DNA of 64,000 nucleotides. It comes from Cellulomonas denverensis (GTDB taxonomy: Bacteria; Actinomycetota; Actinomycetes; Actinomycetales; Cellulomonadaceae). Shown here piece by piece: positions 45,950 through 55,091 of the stretch. The notes under the pieces were generated by a model. That model was given only the letters and a program-made list of their open reading frames with translations, ran no database searches and was not told where the DNA came from. A program made the translations under genes and the position numbers. The stretch's first letter is position 1; every line of letters begins with the position of its first letter. The stretch is from the NCBI RefSeq assembly GCF_012396125.1, contig NZ_JAAXOX010000002.1, positions 496,001 to 560,000 of the forward strand. The letters run 5' to 3'.

Positions 45950-46286
45950 TCATCCCCGCCACGGCCGGGCGACGATCGGATCTCCGCCGCCGAACAGCAG
46001 GGCCAGCACGATCCCGAAGACGGCCACCGCCATCCCGGCCACCACCGGCCAATCCTCGGACCAGCGGAAACCGGTGTTCGGCCGCGGCGGGGGCGCCGGC
46101 TCGATCGGCTCCGTGGGCCGGCTCCCCCACGCCGACCACTCCCCGTCGAACACCTGCCCGAGCCGGCTCGGGCAGCCGGGCCGGCTCGGGCAGCCGGGGC
46201 GGCTCGACCTCCCAGCCCACCGGGTAGAACCCCGCGTCGGGTGGGCGGCAGGCGGCCTCCTGGGCGAGCCAGCGGTCGATGCTCAC
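45950..46286 (-). pseudogene. Small membrane protein gene with a frameshift
   Basis: From GTG 46286 a frame encodes M-S-I-D-R-W-L-A-Q-E-A with G-W-E-V-E-P-P-R-L-P-E-P-A-R. At about 46160 the coding signal (GC3) and sense move by one base into a frame reading Q-V-F-D-G-E-W-S-A-W, ending in one membrane helix (V-V-A-G-M-A-V-A-V-F-G-I-V-L) and a short basic tail, stop at 45950. Removing one C from the CCC at 46157-46159 restores a single protein of about 111 residues. An 18-bp tandem repeat adjoins the site. It is either a real disruption or a sequencing error. Confidence 0.6.
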
Positions 46287-46335
46287 CGGGACATGGTGGC
46301 ATCGCCGACCGTCCGGCGGGGCGGGTTCGCCCCGC

Positions 46336-47727
46336 TCAGTCCGTGACCCGGCGGCGCCGCACCACCGCGCTGATCGCGTAGACCACGACGATCACCGCCA
46401 CCAGCCCGGCGGTCGCGGCAAGCTGGTCGCGGGCGGTGGAGTCGGCGATCATCAGCCCGACGAGTCCGGCCAGCCCGGCCAGGGTGGCCCAGGTCAGCCA
46501 GGGGTAGCCCCACATCCGCAGCGTCATCGGCTCGCCGCGTTCGGCCGCCTCGCGTTCCAGCACCGGTCGCAGCTTGAGTTGGGCGACGGCGATCAGCACC
46601 CAGATCACCAGCAGCGCGGAACCGACCGCGTTCAGCAGCAGACCGAGCAGGTCATCCGGCAGCAGCCAGTTCAGCGCGACGGCGATCACCGCGAAGAACA
46701 CCGACACCAGCACCGACACCCAGGGCACCTCGCGTCGGGACACCCGGCGCAACACGGTGGGTCCGTCGCCGCGGCCGGCCAGCGAGTAGGCCATCCGGGA
46801 GGTGCCGTAGACGTTGGCGTTGAAGGCGGACAGCAGCGCGATCACCACCACCACCTCCATCAGCTGGGCGGCGCCGGGCAGCCCGGCCAGCTCCAGGACC
46901 GCCACGAACGGTCCGGTGAGCAGCGCGGGGGCGTCCCAGGGCAGCACCAGCACCATGATCGCGACCGAGCCCACGTAGAACAGCAGGATCCGCCAGACGA
47001 TGGTCCGGGTGGCCCGGGCCACGGCGCGCTGCGGTTCGCGGGCCTCCGCGGCGGCGATGGTGACGATCTCGATCCCACCGAAGGCGAAGACCACCACCAG
47101 CAGCCCGGCGGCCACGCCACCGATCCCGGCCGGGGCGAAGCCGCCGTCGCCGAGCAGGTGGCTGGTGCCCACCGGATCGGTGCCGGGCAACAGGCCGAAC
47201 ACCAGCAGCACCCCGACGATCAGGAAGCCCACGATGGCGGCGACCTTGATGAAGGCGAACCAGAACTCGAGTTCGCCGAACTGCCGCACCCCGGACAGGT
47301 TGATCACGGCGAACAGGGTGACGAAGACCGCGGCGACCACCCACTGCGGCAGGCCGGGCAGCCAGCCGGTGACGATCTGGGCGACGCCGGTGATCTCCGC
47401 GCCGAGCACCATGATCAGGGTGAACCAGTACAGCCAGCCCAGGGTGAACCCGGCCCAGCGGCCGAGCGCCTTCTCGGCGTAGACCGAGAACGACCCGCTG
47501 GCCGGGAGCGCGGAGGCCATCTCGGCCAGCATCCGCATGATCAGGATCACCAGCAGCCCGGCGATCGCGTAGGAGACCAGCACCGCGGGCCCGGCGGTGG
47601 CGATACCGGCGCCGCTGCCCAGGAACAGGCCGGCGCCGATGGCCGAGCCGAGCCCCATCATCGTGAGGTGGCGGGTCTGGAGTCCGGCGCGCAGGTGGTC
47701 GGCGGACGGGGTGGAGTCGCTGGTCAT
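46336..47727 (-). CDS. Amino acid permease (APC superfamily, AAT family)
   Basis: A 463-residue, 12-helix amino acid:H+ symporter. The first helix carries G-L-G-S-A-I-G-A-G-L-F-L-G-S-G, the substrate- and Na-site region of the AAT/GABA-permease group. Helix 6 has F-A-F-G-G-I-E-I-V-T, followed by A-A-A-E-A-R-E-P. The specificity is unresolved (GABA, proline or aromatic types all share these motifs). Convergence with lysE and the short frameshifted gene suggests no operon partner. Confidence 0.92.
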   Translation of the reverse strand: MTSDSTPSADHLRAGLQTRHLTMMGLGSAIGAGLFLGSGAGIATAGPAVLVSYAIAGLLVILIMRMLAEMASALPASGSFSVYAEKALGRWAGFTLGWLYWFTLIMVLGAEITGVAQIVTGWLPGLPQWVVAAVFVTLFAVINLSGVRQFGELEFWFAFIKVAAIVGFLIVGVLLVFGLLPGTDPVGTSHLLGDGGFAPAGIGGVAAGLLVVVFAFGGIEIVTIAAAEAREPQRAVARATRTIVWRILLFYVGSVAIMVLVLPWDAPALLTGPFVAVLELAGLPGAAQLMEVVVVIALLSAFNANVYGTSRMAYSLAGRGDGPTVLRRVSRREVPWVSVLVSVFFAVIAVALNWLLPDDLLGLLLNAVGSALLVIWVLIAVAQLKLRPVLEREAAERGEPMTLRMWGYPWLTWATLAGLAGLVGLMIADSTARDQLAATAGLVAVIVVVYAISAVVRRRRVTD

Positions 47728-47772
47728 CGGGGTCCCGGGTCGGCTGAGCGGAGCGGGGACACCGTACCCGGA

Positions 47773-49461
47773 TCAGTCGCGGGGTCCGCGCACCTTCCGC
47801 CACCACCGGGCGCCGCCGTCGTCCGGATCGGGGGTGGCCGGGCCCTCGCCACGTTCGGCGAGCTGGGCCTCCACCGTGGCCGTGACGTGGGCGGTCAGGG
47901 TGGCGCGGGCCCGCCGCCGCTCGGCGCGCAGCACCGCCATGTGTTCCAGGTGCAGCGCCTTGGACGTGGCGAAGACCATCCCGATCATCACCACCGAGAA
48001 CGGCAGGGCGATCAGGATCGCGGCGGTCTGCAACGCGGTCAGTCCCCCGGCGAGCATCAGCGCGATCGCCAGCACCCCGACCAGCGCCGCCCAGACCACC
48101 CCCAGCCGGGTGCCGGGGTTCGGGTTGCCGCCGGCCGACAGCATCGCGACCACCAGCGCGCCGGAGTCGGCGGAGGTGACGAAGAACAGGGCGATCAGGA
48201 TGATCGCGCCGATGGTGAGCGCCGCACCGCCGGGCAGACCGGCGAGCAGGTCGAACAGCGCGTTCTCCGGCACCACCTCGCCGTCCGGGCCGATCAGGCC
48301 GCCGCCGCCGAACAGCTCCTGGAACAGCGCCGAACCGCCGAGCACGGAGAACCACAGGAAGGTGACCAGGGTCGGCACCAGCAGCACGCCGCCGACGAAC
48401 TCCCGGACGGTGCGCCCGCGGGAGATCCGGGCGATGAACACCCCGACGAAGGGTGCCCAGCTGATCCACCAGCCCCAGTAGAACGTGGTCCAGGCCGCCT
48501 GCCACGCCTCGCCCTCGGCCCCGGTGTAGGCGCTGACGTTGAAGGTCAGGGACAGGAAGCTGGACAGGTAGTTGCCCAGCGACTGGACGAACTCGCGCAG
48601 CAGGAACAGGGTCGGGCCGAGCACCATCACCAGCAGCATCAGCACCCCGGCCAGGCTGACGTTGATGTTCGACAGCCACTTCAGGCCCTTGTCCAGCCCG
48701 GAGACCACCGACAGGGTGGCGGCCGCGGTGACCACGATGATCAGGACGATCTCCAGGCCGGTGCTGGCGGACTCGACCACCCCGGCATGTTCCAGCCCGG
48801 CGGCGATCTGCATCACGCCGAGGCCGAGGGAGGTCGCCACCCCGAACACGGTGCCGACCACGGCGGTCACGTCGACCACGTCGCCCAGCCGGCCGCGGAC
48901 CCGGTCGCCGAGCAGGGGTTCGAGCGCCCACCGGATCGAGACCGGACGGCCCTTGCGGTGGATGGTGTAGGCCAGGCCGAGACCGACGACCACGTAGATC
49001 GCCCAGGCGTGCACCCCCCAGTGCAGGTAGGTCTGGGACATCGCCGCCTGGGCGAGCTGCGCCGGGGAGCCCTCGACCCCGGGCTTGGGGTCGGCGTAGT
49101 GGCTGAGCGGTTCGGCCACGCCCCAGAACACCAGGCCGATGCCCATGCCCGCGGCGAACAGCATGGAGAACCAGGTGCCCAGCTTGTACCGGGGCTCGTC
49201 GTCGTCCTGGCCGAGGGTGATGTCGCCCCAGCGCCCGATGCCCACCCAGAGCGAAAAGGCGACGAAGCCGGCAACCAGCAGCACGTAGTACCAGCCGAAG
49301 CCGCTGACCACGTTGGACTGGACCGCGCCGATGAACCGCTCGGCGGGCCCGGGGAAGGCGATGGTGAGGCCCGCCACCACCGCGACGATGGCGGCGGAGG
49401 GCCAGAAGACAGCGGGGGCGATCCCCCACCGGCCGGCCGGGAACGGGCGGGACGACGGCAT
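47773..49461 (-). CDS. BCCT-family betaine/choline/carnitine transporter
   Basis: Osmolyte symporter of 562 residues with 12 helices. The aromatic choline-binding helix is W-G-W-W-I-S-W-A-P-F-V-G-V-F-I-A-R-I-S-R-G-R-T-V-R-E-F, and M-G-I-G-L-V-F-W-G-V-A-E-P is in helix 3. The C-terminal cytosolic tail is Arg/Glu-rich, as in osmosensing members. ATG 49461 follows GAGG. Uptake of glycine betaine or a related compound is likely. Confidence 0.94.
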   Translation of the reverse strand: MPSSRPFPAGRWGIAPAVFWPSAAIVAVVAGLTIAFPGPAERFIGAVQSNVVSGFGWYYVLLVAGFVAFSLWVGIGRWGDITLGQDDDEPRYKLGTWFSMLFAAGMGIGLVFWGVAEPLSHYADPKPGVEGSPAQLAQAAMSQTYLHWGVHAWAIYVVVGLGLAYTIHRKGRPVSIRWALEPLLGDRVRGRLGDVVDVTAVVGTVFGVATSLGLGVMQIAAGLEHAGVVESASTGLEIVLIIVVTAAATLSVVSGLDKGLKWLSNINVSLAGVLMLLVMVLGPTLFLLREFVQSLGNYLSSFLSLTFNVSAYTGAEGEAWQAAWTTFYWGWWISWAPFVGVFIARISRGRTVREFVGGVLLVPTLVTFLWFSVLGGSALFQELFGGGGLIGPDGEVVPENALFDLLAGLPGGAALTIGAIILIALFFVTSADSGALVVAMLSAGGNPNPGTRLGVVWAALVGVLAIALMLAGGLTALQTAAILIALPFSVVMIGMVFATSKALHLEHMAVLRAERRRARATLTAHVTATVEAQLAERGEGPATPDPDDGGARWWRKVRGPRD

Positions 49462-49658
49462 CGGGACCTCGGGTGGACGCAGGGAAAAGACGGTCCAGGG
49501 TGCCACCGGCGAGTCGTCACCCGCCACTTCGGGCATACCCGGGCACACCGGGGCGGCGGTCGGCCCCGCAGTCGTCGCTGCGGTCGGCCCCGCCGTCCCG
49601 GCGGCTCGGCCCCGGCGGCGCGAACCTCCGGTGGACCCGGCGGACCGGGGTGCGCGGG

Positions 49659-50357
49659 TCAGCCCCGGCGCACGCCCAGCCAGTCGAGCAGTGCGGTGGG
49701 ATCGGCGGCGGACATCCCGCCGCGGATCAGCAGGTCGGCGTCCTCGAACCGGGGGTCCAGCGGGTCGGTCACCGAGGGGATCGCGAGGCAGCTCATCCCG
49801 GCGGCCCTGGCGGCCAGCACCCCGGGCACCGCGTCCTCGATCACCACGCAGCGCTCCGGCGGCACCCCGAGCCGGTCGGCGGCGGCCAGGAACACGTCCG
49901 GGGCGGGTTTGCCGGCGGCGACCTGGTCCACGGAGACCCGGACCGGCAGCAGGTCGGCCAGGCCCACCGTGCGCAGGGCGTTGTCGATGGCGTCGGCCGG
50001 CGACCCGGAGGCGACAGCCATCGGCATCCCGGCCTCGGCCAGGGCGCGGACCAGGGCGGTGGTCGGGGCGAAGGGTCGCAGACCGGGCAGCAGTTCGGCC
50101 ACCAGCTCCATCTTGCGGGCGGTCCAGGCCGGCAGGTCGGCGTCGATGCCGAAGTGATCGGCCAGGGCGGCCAGCACCTCGGTGCCGCCCAGCCCGATGA
50201 ATCCGGCCTTCACCTCCGCGGTGAGCTCGGCACCGTGTTCGGCCAGCAGCCGGCGCTCGGCCTCGAACAGCAGGCCCTCGCTGTCGACCAGGACCCCGTC
50301 CAGGTCCCAGAGCACCGCGGCCACCTCGCCCTCCGGGTACCGCTGCTGTGCGTCCAT
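49659..50357 (-). CDS. HAD-superfamily phosphatase (subfamily IA)
   Basis: A 232-residue HAD hydrolase with motif I D-L-D-G-V-L-V-D-S-E, motif II A-S-G-S-P, motif III lysine in A-G-K-P-A-P-D-V-F and motif IV I-E-D-A-V-P-G. A helical cap follows motif I (type C1), as in beta-phosphoglucomutase and sugar phosphatases. The substrate cannot be told. ATG 50357 has GGGAG upstream; divergent from the DUF2231 gene across a dyad at 50390. Confidence 0.9.
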   Translation of the reverse strand: MDAQQRYPEGEVAAVLWDLDGVLVDSEGLLFEAERRLLAEHGAELTAEVKAGFIGLGGTEVLAALADHFGIDADLPAWTARKMELVAELLPGLRPFAPTTALVRALAEAGMPMAVASGSPADAIDNALRTVGLADLLPVRVSVDQVAAGKPAPDVFLAAADRLGVPPERCVVIEDAVPGVLAARAAGMSCLAIPSVTDPLDPRFEDADLLIRGGMSAADPTALLDWLGVRRG

Positions 50358-50389
50358 CGTCACTCCCTCGTGCGCTCCGTACCCCAAAC

Positions 50390-50405
50390 CCTACCAGATG
50401 GTAGG
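50390..50405. promoter_or_regulatory. Operator-like dyad
   Basis: CCTACC-AGAT-GGTAGG, a perfect 6-bp inverted repeat (core TACCAGATGGTA) between two divergent genes. No nearby regulator gene matches it clearly. Confidence 0.5.
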
Positions 50406-50472
50406 TGTGTCGAGATGCGCAGATCCGGCGGTTCGGCGACGCTCGAGACCTCGCCAGCCCCCGGAGGTCCCG

Positions 50473-51042
50473 ATGCCCCAGCACGACACCGCCACCCCGC
50501 TCCCCGGCCGCCTGGCCGAGACCCTGGAGCACGCCGAAGCCCTCGACCCGGGCGTCGAGCGGCTGGCGGCGGTCAGCCGTCCGCTGCTCGCCCACCGGGG
50601 CGTGGCCGAGCTGTTGCAGGGCCGCCCGCTCGGCCACGCGGCCCATCCGCTGCTCACCGACCTGCCGCTCGGGCTGTGGCTGAGCAGCGTCACCCTCGAC
50701 CTGACCGGCGGCCGCGACACCCGCGCCGCCGCGGACCGGCTGCTCGGGCTCGGCGTGCTGAGCGTGCTGCCAGTGACCCTGACCGGGTTGGCCGACTGGG
50801 CGCTGGGCGACCAGCGGGTGCGACGGGTCGGGGTGGTGCACGCCGGGCTGAACTCGGTGGCCACCACCGGCTTCGCCACCTCCTGGCTGCTGCGCCGCCG
50901 CGGGCACCGGACGGCGGGCGTGGTCACCTCGCTGCTGGCGGCCGGAGCGCTGGGCGCGGCGGGCTTCCTGGGTGGCCACCTAGCCTTCCGCCGGCAGTCA
51001 CCCAGACCCGATGCCGCCGACCCCGGCGCCACTCACTCCTGA
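50473..51042 (+). CDS. DUF2231-type membrane protein
   Basis: A 189-residue protein with a soluble N-terminal part and about four membrane helices. The motif G-H-A-A-H-P-L-L-T-D-L-P-L-G-L-W at the first helix is the hallmark of DUF2231 membrane proteins, some of which are linked to haem or redox functions. ATG 50473 follows GGAGG. The function is unknown. Confidence 0.8.
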   Translation: MPQHDTATPLPGRLAETLEHAEALDPGVERLAAVSRPLLAHRGVAELLQGRPLGHAAHPLLTDLPLGLWLSSVTLDLTGGRDTRAAADRLLGLGVLSVLPVTLTGLADWALGDQRVRRVGVVHAGLNSVATTGFATSWLLRRRGHRTAGVVTSLLAAGALGAAGFLGGHLAFRRQSPRPDAADPGATHS

Positions 51043-51182
51043 GGCTCGACCACCCGGGTCCGGCGACACACGGTGCGTCGATTTCTGTGACAGGTCACCG
51101 GCCACCTACCCTCTGACCAGCGCGGTACCAGGGGGTCGGGCCAAGGCCCCTCGGGATCGCACCAGCACGAGGGCCGCCACCA

Positions 51183-51806
51183 TTGTCGGAGCTGAACCAC
51201 CCACCCCAGACACCCGGGATTGGCACCCCGACGGGTGCCTACCGACTCGACCCGCACACCGGCGCCTGGTGGTGGTCGGAGCCGGTGTACACCATCCACG
51301 GCTTCACCGCCGGTGACGTCGTCCCCACCACCGATCTCCTGCTCGCCCACGCCCACCCCGGCGATCGCCCCGAGCTCGCCACGCTGCTGGCCGACCCCCC
51401 GCCTGCGCTCAGCGTCGCCTACCGGATGATCGACGCCACCGACCGGGAGCGCCTGTGCGTGCTGGTCGGCGAGCGCCGGTCCGGCGAACTGCACGGCTAC
51501 CTGGTCGACCTCACCGATCTGGTGGACCGGTACGGCCAGGCGGTGGCGACCTCCGCGATCGCCGCGGCCGCCACCTCCCGGTCGGTGATCGAGCAGGCCG
51601 TCGGCGCCGTCGCCTTCAGCCAGCAGACCGACCCGCCGGCCGCCTTCGCTCTGCTCCGGGCCGCGTCGATGGACGCGAACATCCCGATCCGGGCACTGGC
51701 CACCGCGATCGTGGAGGCGCTGCCCGAACTCGGCGCCGATGCCGAGCGGGTGCGGCGGTTCCTGGCGGAGCTGCGCAAGCCGGACCGGGCCACCGCCGAC
51801 GACTGA
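51183..51806 (+). CDS. PAS-ANTAR RNA-binding regulator
   Basis: A 207-residue regulator with an N-terminal PAS-like sensor domain (G-A-Y-R-L-D-P-H-T-G-A-W-W-W-S-E-P-V-Y) and a C-terminal ANTAR three-helix domain (I-E-Q-A-V-G-A-V-A-F-S-Q-Q-T-D-P-P-A-A-F). ANTAR proteins bind paired hexanucleotide RNA hairpins and prevent termination. The PAS-ANTAR layout is common in actinobacteria. The start is TTG 51183, chosen because the PAS domain begins about 15 residues later and GAGGG lies upstream. The RNA target was not found in the window. Confidence 0.78.
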   Translation: MSELNHPPQTPGIGTPTGAYRLDPHTGAWWWSEPVYTIHGFTAGDVVPTTDLLLAHAHPGDRPELATLLADPPPALSVAYRMIDATDRERLCVLVGERRSGELHGYLVDLTDLVDRYGQAVATSAIAAAATSRSVIEQAVGAVAFSQQTDPPAAFALLRAASMDANIPIRALATAIVEALPELGADAERVRRFLAELRKPDRATADD

Positions 51807-51812
51807 CGCCGG

Positions 51813-54800
51813 TCACCCCCGCCGGTGCGGCTTGAGGAACGGGAAGGCCAGGGTCTCGCGGATCGACGCCCCGATCAGCATCATGTAGACCCGGTCCACC
51901 CCGATGCCGAGCCCACCGGTGGGCGGCATGCCGAACTCCAGCGCGGACAGGAAGTCCTCGTCCACCTCCATCGCCTCCGGGTCACCGGCGGCGGCCAGCA
52001 ACGACTGCTGGGTCAGGCGTTCGCGCTGGTCGACCGGGTCGATCAGCTCGGAGTAGGCGGTGCCCAGTTCGGCGCCGAAGGCGACCAGGTCCCAGCGTTC
52101 GGCCAGCCGGGGGTCGCGCCGGTGCACCCGGGTCAGCGGTGAGGTCTCGACCGGGAAGTCGGTGTAGAAGGTGGGGGCGACGGTGCTGCCCTCGACCAGC
52201 CGGTCGTACAGCTCATTGACCACCGCGCCGTGGCTCTCCTCCGGCCCGACCTCGATCCCGGCGCCCGCGCACAGCCGCCACAGTGCGGGCAGCGGGGTGT
52301 CCGGGGTGACCTCGGCGCCGACCGCCCGGGACACCGCCTCGTGCACGGTCACCACCGGCCACTGCCCGTCCAGCCGCACCACCGTGCCGTCCTGCCGCCG
52401 GGAGACCGGCTCGCCGTGCACCGCGAGCGCCGCCGCCACGATCAGCTCCTGGGTCAGGTGCCGCATCGTGGTGTAGTCGCCGAAGGCCTGGTACGCCTCC
52501 AGCGAGGTGAACTCCGGGTTGTGGGTGGAGTCGGCGCCCTCGTTGCGGAAGTTGCGGCCCAGCTCGAACACCCGCTCCACCCCGCCGATCGCGAGCTGCT
52601 TGAGGAACAGCTCCGGTGCGATCCGCAGGTACAGGTCCATGTCGTAGGCGTTGATGTGGGTGCGGAACGGCCGGGCGTTGGCGCCGCCGTGCACCCGCTG
52701 CAGGATCGGGGTCTCCACCTCGGCGAACCCGCGGTCGACCAGCGCGGTCCGCAGGGCGTGCACCGCCCGGGAGCGGCCGCGCAGGGTGGTGCTGGCGGCG
52801 GTGTCCAGCGCCAGGTCGATGTGCCGCAGCCGCAGCCGGGTCTCCGGGTCGGCCAGGCCGCGCCGCTTGTCCGGCGGCGCCTTGAGCGACTTGGCGGCCA
52901 TGGTCCAGGCGTGGGCCAGGACGCTGAGCTCGCCGGTGTGGCTGTGACCGACGGTGCCGGTGACGCTCACGTGGTCGGCCAGGTCGACCGTCCGGCGCCA
53001 GAGCGCCAGGTCCGCGCCCCCGTCCGCGGCCAGCACCACCTGGCGCTCGGTGTTCTCCTCCCGGAGCACGGCGAAGCAGACCCCGCCCAGGTTGCGCATC
53101 CGGACGATCCGGCCGGACACCGACACCGTCCGGCCGGCCAGCTCCGGACCAACCTCGGCCAGCGGGTGGGTGCGCGGGACCTGGACCGGGTAGGCGGGCA
53201 TCCCTGCGTCGGCCAGCCGGTCGAGCTTGGCCCGGCGGGCGCGTTCCTGGTCGGTGAGCCGCGGGGCGGGCACCTCCAGCGCGAGCAGCCGGGCCTCCTG
53301 CTCCCGGACCGCCTCGCCCAGCGCCCGCTCCTGCTCCGGGGTGGGCGCCGATCCGCCGGAGCCACCGAACCAGGCCGGGACGAACCCCTCCGCCTGCCCG
53401 GCGGCCAGGGTGACCGAGGTGAACTGGGCCGGGGCGGCGTAGCACAGGTACCGGGTCTGCCAGCGCGGACCGTACTTCTGGTTCGAGCGGTAGAGCTGGT
53501 CCAGCTGCCACCAGCGGGAGGCGAACAGGATCGCCCGCCGGCCCAGTCGTTGCAGCGGGCCGGCGGCCACCGACTCGCCCTGTTCGATGATCCCGCGGAA
53601 CATCGCGAAGTTCAGCGACACCCGGTCCACGGCGATGGACGGGCCCTCGGTGGCGAGGGTGGTGATCATCAGCTCGGTGACGCCCGGCACCGCCTCCGGG
53701 GCGCGGCGCATGTAGTCCAGCGATGCCCCGCGCCGGCCCCACGGCACGAAGGTGAGCAGTCCCCGGGGGTGCCCGTCCCGGTCGTGGGCGGTCACCACCA
53801 GCACCCGGGGGTCGCGCGGGCTGCCCAGGCGTTCGGAGGCCATCGAGAAGCCGCGTTCGTCCTCGCCGTGCCGCCAGGTCTCAGCATCCCGGGCCAGCTC
53901 GGCCAGTTCCTCGGCCGGGATGTCGCCCTGCCGGCGGATCCGGACCGTGTAGCCCTCGCGCTGCGGGCGGGCGACCGCGTGACGGACCGGGCGCATCGCC
54001 GGTCGGGACAGATCGAAGTCCCGGGCCTCCAGGATGGCCTCGTCCCCCATGGTGAGCACCGCCAGCCCGGCGTCCCGGTACGCCCGGGCGCCGCGTTCGC
54101 CCGCGGACAGCACCCCGGGCGCCCAGCCGTGCCGGCGGGCGTGCGCCAGGGTGCGCTCGATCGCGTCCGGCCAGGAGCCGGGGTCGCCGAGCGGGTCGCC
54201 GGCCGCCAGCAGCACCCCGCTGACCACCCGGTAGGACACCGCGGCCCGGCCGTCGGCGGAGAACACCGCGGAGCGGTCGTCCCGGGTGGCGAAGTACTCC
54301 AGCGAGTCCCCGCCCGGGAACTCCAGCAGCAGCCGCCGGACCGCCAGCTCCTCGGCCGGGTCGCGCACCCGGTCCCGCGGCCCGGTGCGCAGGAAGACCA
54401 CCGCCGCCGCGAGCAGCCCCAGGCCGCTGATCACCCCGCCGACCCAGCCCAGCCAGACCGGGGCGTTGCCGTCGATGGCGAACGGCTCCTCGTGCGGGGA
54501 CAGCCCGAGCGCGAGGCTCAGCCCCCAGCCCAGTCGCTGCCACTGTGCCTCCAGCGTGGTCGGCACCACCTGGAGCAGCGCCCAGACCACGCCGGTCGCG
54601 GTCAGCACTCCCCCGGCCAGCACCGCCGTGGCCCGCCACCAGGCACCGGGGGCGATCCGGGCCGGGAACGCCCGGCGGGCCGCGATCAGCAGCACGGTGA
54701 GCACCACCCCGGCGACCGCACCCGCCCAGGCGGTCCAGCGCACCCCGTCCAGCACCCCCGCTGCGGGGTCGGCCAGGTCGAGCGCCAACGCGAGCAGCAT

Positions 54801-55091
54801 CACGGCCGCGGACGGCACCTGCCAGACCAGGATCACGAACCACAGTGCGAGCCGGCGACGGCGCAGGAACCCGCTGGCGACCAGACCGACCACCACGGCG
54901 GAGAACAGGGTCGGCATCGCCGGGATGTTCAGCACCGACAGCACGTCGGCCAGCGGTCGTTCCACCTCCCGCCCGACCGGCCGGACCACCAGGCCGACCA
55001 GCAACCAGACCGCGTAGAACTGCAACACCCGCCCACCCCACCGGGCGACGGTCTCCGCCCAGGCGGGTGCTGGTCTGCGGTCGTCGGTCAT
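51813..55091 (-). CDS. lysX: LysX: lysylphosphatidylglycerol synthase fused to lysyl-tRNA synthetase
   Basis: Makes Lys-tRNA and transfers the lysine to phosphatidylglycerol, lowering membrane charge and protecting against cationic peptides. At 1092 residues, the first part is a membrane domain of about six to seven helices (to about 250), then the MprF-type GNAT-like transferase domain (about 270-570). The last 500 residues are a class II LysRS with an OB fold (V-S-G-R-I-V-R-M-R-N), motif 2 R-N-F-R-N-E-G and motif 3 G-G-L-G-I-G-V-D-R. ATG 55091 overlaps the esterase stop (ATGA). Confidence 0.95.
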   Translation of the reverse strand: MTDDRRPAPAWAETVARWGGRVLQFYAVWLLVGLVVRPVGREVERPLADVLSVLNIPAMPTLFSAVVVGLVASGFLRRRRLALWFVILVWQVPSAAVMLLALALDLADPAAGVLDGVRWTAWAGAVAGVVLTVLLIAARRAFPARIAPGAWWRATAVLAGGVLTATGVVWALLQVVPTTLEAQWQRLGWGLSLALGLSPHEEPFAIDGNAPVWLGWVGGVISGLGLLAAAVVFLRTGPRDRVRDPAEELAVRRLLLEFPGGDSLEYFATRDDRSAVFSADGRAAVSYRVVSGVLLAAGDPLGDPGSWPDAIERTLAHARRHGWAPGVLSAGERGARAYRDAGLAVLTMGDEAILEARDFDLSRPAMRPVRHAVARPQREGYTVRIRRQGDIPAEELAELARDAETWRHGEDERGFSMASERLGSPRDPRVLVVTAHDRDGHPRGLLTFVPWGRRGASLDYMRRAPEAVPGVTELMITTLATEGPSIAVDRVSLNFAMFRGIIEQGESVAAGPLQRLGRRAILFASRWWQLDQLYRSNQKYGPRWQTRYLCYAAPAQFTSVTLAAGQAEGFVPAWFGGSGGSAPTPEQERALGEAVREQEARLLALEVPAPRLTDQERARRAKLDRLADAGMPAYPVQVPRTHPLAEVGPELAGRTVSVSGRIVRMRNLGGVCFAVLREENTERQVVLAADGGADLALWRRTVDLADHVSVTGTVGHSHTGELSVLAHAWTMAAKSLKAPPDKRRGLADPETRLRLRHIDLALDTAASTTLRGRSRAVHALRTALVDRGFAEVETPILQRVHGGANARPFRTHINAYDMDLYLRIAPELFLKQLAIGGVERVFELGRNFRNEGADSTHNPEFTSLEAYQAFGDYTTMRHLTQELIVAAALAVHGEPVSRRQDGTVVRLDGQWPVVTVHEAVSRAVGAEVTPDTPLPALWRLCAGAGIEVGPEESHGAVVNELYDRLVEGSTVAPTFYTDFPVETSPLTRVHRRDPRLAERWDLVAFGAELGTAYSELIDPVDQRERLTQQSLLAAAGDPEAMEVDEDFLSALEFGMPPTGGLGIGVDRVYMMLIGASIRETLAFPFLKPHRRG

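Noticed and set aside
51043-51182. An RNA target hairpin pair for the ANTAR protein in its own leader
   Set aside because: I looked for two hexanucleotide-loop stems in tandem and found no convincing pair.
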